DNA of 6,808 nt from JAQTNP01 sp964616145 (lineage in GTDB: Bacteria > Patescibacteriota > Minisyncoccia > Minisyncoccales > PEYH01). The position numbers and the translations under genes are program-made. Where the stretch lies: NCBI GenBank assembly GCA_964616145.1, contig CAZTRD010000041.1, forward strand, positions 1 to 6,808, given 5' to 3'. Of the stretch, positions 1 to 5,599 are shown in pieces; the stretch's first letter is position 1; each line of letters begins with the position of its first letter. The notes beneath the pieces were generated by a model. The model was given only the letters and a program-made list of their open reading frames with translations. It did no database searches and had not been told where the DNA came from.

Positions 1-1
1 C

Positions 2-805
2 CAGGAATTTGCTAGACGGCATTTTGTGGAGAATATTTCTGATGTTAAGACAGAGATAATTAGAGAGTATCTTGTTTTGCGCGCAGAAGAAATAAAAGAC
101 AAGACATGGAATGTAGAAAGAATGGTAATCTCAAACTTCTTTAAGTACTGTATTGACAATGATTGGGCCATTAAGAACCCAGTCAGCAAGATACCTTCTA
201 AGCAACTGACTCTTCCTCATGTTGAACATTTGGATGAAGATGAAGTAGGGGTGTTACTAGAGCAGATTAAGGCAAAGAACTATAAAGTTCCTTACTATGA
301 GCTGATAACAACACTTCTTTATACAGGAATGCGGGTTAATGAGGCTGTACATCTTACAAAGCGCGATGTGGACATGGGAAGATGGTTGATAGCTATTCAG
401 GAAAAAGTGATCAATGGTAATTTGTGGCGGCCGAAAACAAAGGATAAGAGATACGTGCCCATACCGGATGAACTGAAATCAATTATAAGACAGCAGATGA
501 GATCTGAAGGAGAGCTATTATTCCAAAATAGTAATGGTAATCTTCTTATGGACAGGAGAATATTAGAGAGGGTCAAATCATGCTGTAAGAAGGCTGGCTT
601 AAAAGAGGTCCATGTGCATTCTTTAAGGCATACCTTTACATCCATAGCCAGTATGAAGGGCATAGATCCTCTGTTGATACAGGATGTCTTAGGACATAAG
701 TCTGATAGCATGACCAGAAGGTATAGACATATGAGCCCTGATTTCTTACAAAAGCAGTTTGAGGGGTTCAAATATGGTGAAAAAGAGGAGAAAATTGACC
801 AATGA
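2..805 (+). CDS. Tyrosine recombinase / phage-type integrase, 5' end outside window
   Basis: Site-specific recombinase that would cut and rejoin DNA through a covalent phosphotyrosine link, most likely inserting and excising this island at the tRNA-Ser 3' end. The frame is open to the left edge, so base 2 is only the edge. A GTG at 26 is possible but has no Shine-Dalgarno site and would cut into the core-binding domain. Numbering from that GTG, residues 1-60 are the helical SAM-like core-binding domain and 68-245 the catalytic domain. All catalytic residues are visible: R103 (TGMRVNEA), K137 (RPKTKDKR), H198 and R201 (HSLRHTF), H224 (LGHKS) and nucleophile Y233 (RRYRHMSP). The catalytic half is intact, so the enzyme is probably active. 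Roughly 30 N-terminal residues seem to be missing off-window. Family assignment is firm; the link to the right-end tRNA remnant is inferred from layout. Confidence 0.95.
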   Translation, partial: QEFARRHFVENISDVKTEIIREYLVLRAEEIKDKTWNVERMVISNFFKYCIDNDWAIKNPVSKIPSKQLTLPHVEHLDEDEVGVLLEQIKAKNYKVPYYELITTLLYTGMRVNEAVHLTKRDVDMGRWLIAIQEKVINGNLWRPKTKDKRYVPIPDELKSIIRQQMRSEGELLFQNSNGNLLMDRRILERVKSCCKKAGLKEVHVHSLRHTFTSIASMKGIDPLLIQDVLGHKSDSMTRRYRHMSPDFLQKQFEGFKYGEKEEKIDQ

Positions 806-918
806 TGCCCAACAAGTGTACAGGTAAAATATCTAACCCTATATTTGGTAAAGGGTTATTATGGAAAGGAGGAGAGTACATAGCTCTACGCTATAGAGAG
901 ACATTATTTCTTGCATGA
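802..918 (+). CDS. Possible 38-aa ORF coupled to the integrase stop
   Basis: A short reading frame starts at ATG 802, which overlaps the integrase TGA stop in an ATGA arrangement, and ends with TGA at 916-918. The peptide is basic and has no recognisable domain. A second ATG follows immediately at 805. The only support is the 4-bp stop/start overlap, which often marks translational coupling. The frame also runs through a stem-loop at 834-858, which argues that this may be untranslated 3' sequence instead. Treat it as a candidate only. Confidence 0.17.
   Translation: MMPNKCTGKISNPIFGKGLLWKGGEYIALRYRETLFLA
834..858 (+). terminator. Weak stem-loop after integrase
   Basis: TAACCCT at 834-840 pairs perfectly with AGGGTTA at 852-858 around an 11-base loop, about 30 bases after the integrase stop. 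No clear T-tract follows, so it is a weak intrinsic terminator at best. It may instead be an mRNA-stabilising hairpin or chance. Confidence 0.2.
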
Positions 919-939
919 GTCAAGTTGGCAGTATATAAT
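911..939 (+). promoter_or_regulatory. Candidate sigma-70 promoter ahead of the DUF4062 gene
   Basis: A perfect -10 TATAAT at 934-939 lies 17 bases after TTGCAT at 911-916, which matches only three of six bases of the -35 consensus. The -10 sits inside the first unit of a 23-bp tandem repeat. The second unit carries another TATAAT at 957-962 without a -35 at normal distance. It would drive the DUF4062 gene with a leader of about 140 bases. The repeat may be an operator overlapping this promoter. Confidence 0.3.
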
Positions 940-966
940 ACAACAAGTTGGCAGTGTATAATACAA
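921..966. repeat. Two head-to-tail copies of a 23-bp unit
   Basis: Units at 921-943 and 944-966 abut with no spacer and differ at one position (A at 933, G at 956). The shared core is TTGGCAGT followed by TATAATAC. Strict abutting spacing of about two helical turns suggests protein binding on one DNA face, for example a repressor operator or integrase/excisionase arm sites. It could equally be a relic of a transposon end. The near identity indicates recent duplication or selection. The unit is not seen elsewhere in the window. Confidence 0.8.
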
Positions 967-1073
967 AAGGAGAAAAAACGAAGAAAAGGATGTAGTAGTT
1001 AGGATCAGATAGCTTTTAAATTCATAGCGGAGTGCCCCAAAGTGAATTGTCATCAAAGTTCCACTAAAGACAA

Positions 1074-1079
1074 AGGAGG
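1074..1079 (+). promoter_or_regulatory. Strong Shine-Dalgarno site of DUF4062 gene
   Basis: A perfect AGGAGG lies eight bases before ATG 1088. It fixes that start and predicts efficient translation, unlike the weak sites of most genes downstream. Confidence 0.85.
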
Positions 1080-1087
1080 AGTAACCT

Positions 1088-2092
1088 ATGAGTATAGATG
1101 AAAAACTATATCAAGTTTTTGTTAGTTCAACTTATGATGATTTAATAGAGGAAAGGCGAGAAGTGATGCAGGCGCTTCTTGAGCTTGATTGCATACCTGC
1201 TGGAATGGAACTTTTTCTTGCAGCAACAGATGACCAGTGGACTATTATAAAACGTGTAATTGATAGGTGCGATTACTATATTGTTATTGTTGGTGACCGC
1301 TATGGCTCTACTGGTCAGTCAGGATCAAGCTATACACGGATGGAGTATGAATATGCTTTAGAGCAAGGAATCCCTACGCTAGCTTTTTTTCGCAAAAATT
1401 TAGAAACACTAGCCCCTGCCAAAAGAGAGAAAAATCTTGAGCTTAAACATAAGCTGGATGAATTTAAAAATCTTTTACAAAAAAAACATATCAGATATTT
1501 TGATTCACCCGCTGAGTTAGGTTCTGTAGTATCGCGAAGTATTGTTAAGCTGAGACAAAGTAATCCTGCCATAGGGTGGATCAGGGCAAACGTAGCAACC
1601 AGCAAAACATCTCTTCAAGAGATAAATTCTTTACAAAAAGAAAATGCTGAATTAAGAGAGAAAATTGTGATATTAGAAAATAAACCTGAGTTCCAAATAG
1701 ATAATTTAGCCGAACTTAATGAGGTTTTTAATATAATTGGAGAATATACTTCTGCGAGCTATACCCAAAAATGGGATTTACGATTATCATGGCGTGAGCT
1801 TTTTGGAATGATTAGCCCCTATTTATTACAATCCTTACATGTCGATAGTGTGAATTATACAATTGCACAGGATGCACTTAAAAAATTAGGTAAATCTGGC
1901 TATAGCTTAAAAGTTGACATGCAGAATTTTAACACAATAACTATTCAACTAAAAGCTTTAGGACTTATAAATGTGAAGAGTTTAAATACCAATAAAGGAG
2001 GTCTCGGTTTATTTTGGTCTTTAACAAAGAAGGGCGAGGAGTTAATGATGAAAACAAGAGCAGTGACCTCTAGTAAAAACACCGATAAATGA
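1088..2092 (+). CDS. DUF4062 domain protein with coiled coil and winged-helix-like tail
   Basis: The N-terminal ~100 residues match the DUF4062 family well: QVFVSSTYDDLIEERR (residues 9-24), then DQWTIIKRVIDRCDYYIVIVGDRYGS in two pieces (49-61 and 62-74), then SYTRMEYEYA (81-90). DUF4062 is a TIR/SEFIR-like alpha/beta fold often found at the N-terminus of large NTPase-type conflict proteins. E86, in the helix after the second strand, sits where TIR enzymes carry their catalytic glutamate, but NADase activity is only a guess. Residues 173-200 are heptad-rich (LQKENAELREKIVILEN), a probable coiled coil for oligomerisation. Residues 280-325 (QLKALGLINV, FWSLTKKGEELM) look like a winged helix, giving DNA binding or a partner interface. 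No NTPase or protease domain follows, so this is a short form. It has a strong ribosome-binding site, stands apart from the downstream operon and is followed by a stem-loop. Likely cytoplasmic. Confidence 0.88.
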   Translation: MSIDEKLYQVFVSSTYDDLIEERREVMQALLELDCIPAGMELFLAATDDQWTIIKRVIDRCDYYIVIVGDRYGSTGQSGSSYTRMEYEYALEQGIPTLAFFRKNLETLAPAKREKNLELKHKLDEFKNLLQKKHIRYFDSPAELGSVVSRSIVKLRQSNPAIGWIRANVATSKTSLQEINSLQKENAELREKIVILENKPEFQIDNLAELNEVFNIIGEYTSASYTQKWDLRLSWRELFGMISPYLLQSLHVDSVNYTIAQDALKKLGKSGYSLKVDMQNFNTITIQLKALGLINVKSLNTNKGGLGLFWSLTKKGEELMMKTRAVTSSKNTDK

Positions 2093-2106
2093 ATATAATA
2101 ATATTA

Positions 2107-2131
2107 TAACCTGGTTAGAATTGCCAGGTTA
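2107..2131 (+). terminator. Stem-loop just after the DUF4062 gene
   Basis: TAACCTGG at 2107-2114 pairs perfectly over 8 bp with CCAGGTTA at 2124-2131 around a 9-base loop, starting 15 bases after the stop codon. No T-run follows, so termination would be inefficient. Its position suggests a transcript 3' end or RNA-stability element separating this gene from the downstream group. Confidence 0.4.
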
Positions 2132-2152
2132 GACCAGATGAACGATAGGGAC

Positions 2153-2180
2153 TTGGTAATTTATCTAACTATCTTAAAAT
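2153..2180 (+). promoter_or_regulatory. Candidate promoter for the HEPN-to-protease gene group
   Basis: TTGGTA at 2153-2158 (four of six to TTGACA) and TAAAAT at 2175-2180 (five of six to TATAAT) are separated by 16 bases. It lies after the stem-loop and before the first small ORF, where an operon promoter would be expected. In AT-rich DNA such matches are common, so the call rests mostly on position. Confidence 0.25.
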
Positions 2181-2189
2181 AAATAAGTT

Positions 2190-2306
2190 ATGAAAGCAGA
2201 GCAAAGAGCGTACATCCGCACATTCGGATGGCCGTATATCCCAGTACGTAGGGATGATTTTAGGGCTGTTGAGGAAGATAACTGGTTTGGAGTGAAGGGG
2301 TTATGA
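2190..2306 (+). CDS. Possible 38-aa leader ORF of unknown function
   Basis: ATG 2190 opens a 38-codon frame ending in TGA at 2304-2306. The peptide is mixed in composition with several aromatic residues (FGWPYIP, EEDNWFGV), more protein-like than typical noncoding translation. No domain is recognised. There is no Shine-Dalgarno site ahead of the ATG, and an in-frame TAA lies at 2184-2186, so it does not extend upstream. Its stop overlaps the ATG of the next tiny ORF as ATGA. It may be a genuine small protein, a leader peptide, or the tail of a gene lost by deletion. Confidence 0.33.
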   Translation: MKAEQRAYIRTFGWPYIPVRRDDFRAVEEDNWFGVKGL

Positions 2307-2368
2307 TAAGATTGGTAAATGAGTACGAATTAAATGAATGTTGCATAATGTGCAGCGATGTTAACTAG
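2303..2368 (+). CDS. Possible 21-aa ORF bridging to the HEPN gene
   Basis: ATG 2303 overlaps the preceding 38-codon ORF by four bases (ATGA) and the frame ends with TAG at 2366-2368. It terminates just before the AAAGGAGAG Shine-Dalgarno site (2371-2379) of the HEPN gene, so ribosomes finishing here could reload at that start. The encoded peptide is unremarkable (contains NECCIMC). Only the chain of overlaps supports it; it may be a translational-coupling leader or chance. Confidence 0.18.
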   Translation: MIRLVNEYELNECCIMCSDVN

Positions 2369-2384
2369 TAAAAGGAGAGAAAGA

Positions 2385-2918
2385 GTGGAGGAGCAAGAGA
2401 AAATCCGGGTAGCTAAATTAATCCACGAAAAAACCCGCTATTATCGGGGCCGCTTCATCAACTCGGTTGCGTGCATTGAGCACGACATAGCGCACATTTT
2501 GACCGAGTATTTTTGTACTTCCGATCCTGGTAAAAGGAAAATCTTCTATGAGGATATTGTCACCAGAGCTTTCTTTAGTCTTAATAAAAAGAAAGACATT
2601 CTGATGAAAATAGTGCAAGCGGATTATCCACTTTATTGGGAAGAGCATCGAGAAGTCCTCTCTGCGTTCCAAGAGATACTTGAATTCAGGAATAAGTTAG
2701 CGCATTCGAGAGTAGATGTGTCAGACGAGGCATTGGCTAGGCCGATTAAAGAAGGGGTCGGTTTTACCGATTGGAAGGATGGAAGACCTATAACCGAAGA
2801 GGAATTCAACGACTGGGAAGTAAAGGCAAATATGATTTCTTCTTGTTTAACGGATATCAAACGCCTGTTACCCTTCAAACAAATCAAACCAAAACAGAAA
2901 AATGGTGATTTGACATAA
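2385..2918 (+). CDS. HEPN-like protein with RNKLAH motif (candidate RNase)
   Basis: A 177-residue, mostly alpha-helical protein. Residues 102-107 read RNKLAH, the R-x4-H motif (with R-N at its start) of HEPN ribonucleases, in which Arg and His form the metal-independent RNA-cutting site. The preceding helix (EEHREVLSAFQEILEF) and the N-terminal helix with conserved acidic residues (ACIEHDIAHIL, 29-39) fit a HEPN helical bundle. The start was chosen at GTG 2385 because AGGAG lies 7 bases upstream. An in-frame ATG at 2358 would add nine residues but has no such site. No nucleotidyltransferase (MNT) partner is encoded nearby, so this is not the usual HEPN/MNT toxin-antitoxin pair. It abuts the next gene directly (TAA then ATG). 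RNase activity is inferred from the motif; many structural HEPN relatives are inactive. Assignment to a specific HEPN family is not possible by eye. Confidence 0.72.
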   Translation: MEEQEKIRVAKLIHEKTRYYRGRFINSVACIEHDIAHILTEYFCTSDPGKRKIFYEDIVTRAFFSLNKKKDILMKIVQADYPLYWEEHREVLSAFQEILEFRNKLAHSRVDVSDEALARPIKEGVGFTDWKDGRPITEEEFNDWEVKANMISSCLTDIKRLLPFKQIKPKQKNGDLT

Positions 2919-3722
2919 ATGAAAGAAGACTTAGGACAAAGAGAAAATAAGAAAAGGGATCGCTTGTCCACTAATTTAAAGCGCCTTTCTAAATTTAATA
3001 GAGAATATAAAAAACGTTATTTTTATATGATTATTAATAATAGAAAACAAGGTGAGAGGTTACTAGGACAGAACAGTATCAGATTTTTACTGTTATCTTT
3101 GCAAAGGTCTAGATTTATGTCTGAATCATTATTGGATTGTCTAAGACGTAGAAAGATATCAGCCGCTTATCTAATAGTAAGAGCTCATTTTGAGGTAACG
3201 GGATTAGTAACTTACTTCTATAAGCATTTAGTGCGTTTTTATAATAATGAAATTACTTATGAAGAAATGGATAAAATTCTTAAAGGCTTAGTATTGGGAG
3301 GCAAAAATTTTCCTGAAAAGGAAAAGCGTATAGAACACAATGTTCCAGATTCAATAAATGTTTTAACTTTAATAGGTGAAGCAGATAAGTTATTCAATTC
3401 AATGGCGGATGAAGAGAAAGACGTTTTTATTAATTGCTATAATTTTTTGTCTGAATTTTGCCACCCTAATTGTTTTGGCTTAATGCTCGGAAGTGATTAT
3501 ATTGATTGGAATAAGTGCGTATTCGCCAAAAAACAATATTTTAACAATAAAGATTTAGGAAGTCTTGTGAGTTATTTTTCTATTAGCTCCAAATTCTTTT
3601 TTGCAATTTATGATAAGTGCTTTGCTATAGTAAAAGATAGAGAAAAAAAGGATATGCCTTTTCTGTTAAGAAGTCTACCAAGCGCTATATGGACAATATT
3701 GAAAATAAGGTTGCGGAGTTAA
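2919..3722 (+). CDS. Uncharacterised helical protein, DUF5677-like
   Basis: A 267-residue protein of unknown function, rich in Lys and Phe and predicted mostly helical. Two landmarks recall DUF5677 and related helical families: AAYLIVRAHFEVTGLVTYF (residues 82-100), corresponding to their R-S-L/M-F-E helix, and INCYNFLSEFCHPN (171-184), corresponding to a late helix ending in a conserved His. These R and H residues may form an HEPN-type active site, but that is inference. The basic N-terminus (residues 1-35) may bind nucleic acid. ATG follows the upstream TAA with no gap; only a weak GGTGA lies 10 bases upstream, so translation is probably coupled to the HEPN gene. The gene is visibly more AT-rich than both neighbours, which hints at separate origin. 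Reality as a gene is near certain; the family link is moderate. Confidence 0.75.
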   Translation: MKEDLGQRENKKRDRLSTNLKRLSKFNREYKKRYFYMIINNRKQGERLLGQNSIRFLLLSLQRSRFMSESLLDCLRRRKISAAYLIVRAHFEVTGLVTYFYKHLVRFYNNEITYEEMDKILKGLVLGGKNFPEKEKRIEHNVPDSINVLTLIGEADKLFNSMADEEKDVFINCYNFLSEFCHPNCFGLMLGSDYIDWNKCVFAKKQYFNNKDLGSLVSYFSISSKFFFAIYDKCFAIVKDREKKDMPFLLRSLPSAIWTILKIRLRS

Positions 3723-3729
3723 CATAAGA

Positions 3730-3846
3730 ATGGAATACCCAAAAGATTACTTTGAAAATATCAAAAAGAATATGGAACATAAATACAAAGAGCACCTTGA
3801 ATTGAATAAGCGGCTATACAATCTCGTAGCCTCGGCCCGGCAATAA
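3730..3846 (+). CDS. N-terminal piece of a frameshifted DUF5677 gene (38-aa ORF)
   Basis: ATG 3730 has GGAG at 3715-3718, eleven bases upstream, and follows the previous stop (3722) by seven bases, a better start context than that of the frame downstream. The peptide contains EHKYKEHLELNKRLYNLVAS, typical of the N-terminal helix of DUF5677-type proteins. It stops at TAA 3844-3846. The frame that carries the DUF5677 core is open from 3810, overlapping this one. One extra base in the GGCCCGG tract (3834-3840) would join them as ...NLVASAPAIKQINAKG... and then the core. So this is most likely the 5' part of one gene, split by a real mutation or a sequencing error. An independent 38-residue protein is the less likely alternative. 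Confidence 0.6.
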   Translation: MEYPKDYFENIKKNMEHKYKEHLELNKRLYNLVASARQ

Positions 3847-3866
3847 AGCAAATTAATGCCAAAGGG

Positions 3867-4592
3867 GTGCGAGATACGGAGCTGGAGTTGTTCAGTGTAA
3901 TAGTAATTTCAATGCTCGCCAAAACCCGCAAACATTACAATTCGATTCAAGAATTATGTAAGCTCGGCTTTGCGGAAGAGGCCGGTATTATAGTCAGGAG
4001 CATGACAAATGCGTTGATAGACCTTGCATATATTTCTAGGCACGGCAAGAAGATATTATCCGAACGCTTTGCAAGATTTGACTGGGTAATAAAAGGGCAA
4101 AAGGTCGAAATAAGAGAGAGAATGGATAAACTTTGCAAAGCCCCTTCCTTAAAAGGAGATGAGCTTAAAAAATGGGAAGAGAGGAAAAAAGAGATTCGTG
4201 TGCAGATAGATAAATTCAGAAAAGACTATAAAAGCGAACGAACAAAATATGATTGGTCGGGTTACTCTATTAAGACTAAAGCAGAAAAAGCAGGCAAGGG
4301 CACGAAGTTATTATACCATACAGTTTATAGATATAATTCGGATATAGAGCATAGCAATGCCACCGCGTTAGACAAGTATATAGATGATGATACTCCTGAG
4401 AAAATTCAATTTCTATCTGAACCTGGCGAAAGCCATGTTGAGGAGAACCTAAGAGAGAGTTTTAACGTGTTTATAAGGATAGCTGTCATATTCTTCGAAC
4501 AATTCGGATTAGAAGACTTTAAGAAAAAAACAGGCGAGTTGATAAAGGATTATAACAAGTTATATAGTAAAAGTATAGATAAGCATGAATAA
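3867..4592 (+). CDS. DUF5677 family protein, main body; apparent 5' frameshift
   Basis: The 241-residue frame (GTG 3867) matches the DUF5677 pattern: a helix with AEEAGIIVRSMTNALIDLAYI (in residues 36-56), a charged middle helix pair (75-125), then YDWSGYSIKTKAEKAG (128-143) and YRYNSDIEHSNATAL (154-168) with conserved H162. The function of the family is unknown; it is all-helical and occurs often in accessory regions. The GTG start is doubtful: the purine-rich AAAGGG directly abuts it, leaving no spacing for a ribosome site, and about 40 N-terminal residues expected in the family are found in another frame at 3730-3846. The intact protein would then be about 285 residues. The 3' end overlaps the nuclease-like gene by 8 bp, implying coupled expression and perhaps a physical partnership. 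If the frameshift is real the product may be absent or short. Confidence 0.82.
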   Translation: MRDTELELFSVIVISMLAKTRKHYNSIQELCKLGFAEEAGIIVRSMTNALIDLAYISRHGKKILSERFARFDWVIKGQKVEIRERMDKLCKAPSLKGDELKKWEERKKEIRVQIDKFRKDYKSERTKYDWSGYSIKTKAEKAGKGTKLLYHTVYRYNSDIEHSNATALDKYIDDDTPEKIQFLSEPGESHVEENLRESFNVFIRIAVIFFEQFGLEDFKKKTGELIKDYNKLYSKSIDKHE

Positions 4593-5571
4593 TTTCGAGC
4601 AAATCTTCAAAGGGTTTATAAATCGACTACCTGGCTGCGAAGTCTTAGAGGACGTATTTGATAAGCATCACTTGAGGCAGTTCAGCAATGCGGATTATTT
4701 CCTAAAGAACAGAGAGATTGTGGCCGAGTTAAAATGCTTAGAGCAAGACTCTATGCCAAAATTCCATCAATTCGTCAACGAATTGATGAAAACAAGAGGA
4801 AAGATATTTTATGGAGAAATGGCGTTTGATAAGTATATTAAAGACTTCCCGGATAAGGATAAGTTAAATAAAAAAGCCATTAAAATTGTTACTCACGCCC
4901 TGAAAAATGACATCCGAAAGGCGAATAAGCAAATCCGTGAAACAAAGCGAGAGCTCAGCTTAAGCAACTCATCATCGGGATTGCTTATCGTTATAAACGT
5001 AAATAATAAAGCGCTGACGCCGAATTTAGCCAGCTACGCATTGCTTTCCTTGCTAAATACTAGATCGTTTCTTGGGAAAACAAATTATAGCAGCATAAGC
5101 GCTTGTATATATATTTCTGAAGCTCACCCCGAATTCGGCTTATTGCCCTTCATTGTCATGGATAGAGACCGTTCTAAGTCAAAAGATTTAGTTGCAATAG
5201 ACATCAAGTACTTAGAAGAGCTTCAGCCGAAATGGGCGCAATTTCGAGGTATCCCCTTAATAAAAGGGACAGAAGACATATTGAATAAGATAGGCAATAA
5301 TCCAAACCCGGATTCTGGACCCAAGAAACGGCATGAAGTCTGGCGAGATGAATATAGGAAAGACAGGTATATGACTAATTTAAGCGATGAAGAGTTTATA
5401 AATGAAGCGGTCAGAACGATGAAAGCGCTCTTGGTAAGAGGCCCGGCAACAGGAAAAATAGGCATGAAAAAGGATTTTTCACTACTTCCAAAACTTACGC
5501 ATTGTTTTGAGGAAGCCAGTTTAAGGGGGTTAGATTTTCGTCGGATAAGGGATAAGCTTGGGGAAATATAA
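4585..5571 (+). CDS. Uncharacterised protein with PD-(D/E)XK nuclease-like signature
   Basis: A 328-residue protein I do not recognise as a named family. Near the N-terminus, NADYFLKNREIVAELKCLE contains D37 and E48-L-K50 separated by a short beta-hairpin, the D-(x)n-E-x-K arrangement of the PD-(D/E)XK nuclease core; E22 in the preceding helix could complete it. A hydrophobic strand (GLLIVINVNN, about 132-141) followed by a helix (ASYALLSLLN) resembles later core elements of that fold. Residues 100-128 are a charged helix. The C-terminal third is basic and polar (KKRHEVWRDEYRKDRY). It would act on DNA or RNA in the cytoplasm, with metal-dependent hydrolysis if active. It overlaps the DUF5677 gene by 8 bp with no clear Shine-Dalgarno site, suggesting translational coupling. 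The nuclease call is a motif-level inference; the gene itself is solid. Confidence 0.7.
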   Translation: MNNFEQIFKGFINRLPGCEVLEDVFDKHHLRQFSNADYFLKNREIVAELKCLEQDSMPKFHQFVNELMKTRGKIFYGEMAFDKYIKDFPDKDKLNKKAIKIVTHALKNDIRKANKQIRETKRELSLSNSSSGLLIVINVNNKALTPNLASYALLSLLNTRSFLGKTNYSSISACIYISEAHPEFGLLPFIVMDRDRSKSKDLVAIDIKYLEELQPKWAQFRGIPLIKGTEDILNKIGNNPNPDSGPKKRHEVWRDEYRKDRYMTNLSDEEFINEAVRTMKALLVRGPATGKIGMKKDFSLLPKLTHCFEEASLRGLDFRRIRDKLGEI

Positions 5572-5599
5572 TAACAATAATTTAGGGTTGCATAAACAA

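Noticed and set aside
397..771. Long minus-strand open frame inside the integrase
   Set aside because: It is an antisense shadow of a gene whose catalytic motifs are all in the + frame; the peptide has no recognisable domain.
957..962. Second TATAAT as a further promoter -10
   Set aside because: No -35-like hexamer lies 16-18 bases upstream; the nearest TTGGCA copies are 3 and 26 bases away.
2633..2971. Minus-strand frame across the HEPN gene end
   Set aside because: It is Ser-rich shadow translation opposite a + strand gene with a clear RNKLAH motif and ribosome site.
3820..3846. Programmed -1 ribosomal frameshift site
   Set aside because: No X-XXY-YYZ heptamer is present in the overlap of the two frames and no strong downstream hairpin is evident. 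A mutation or base-call error is simpler.
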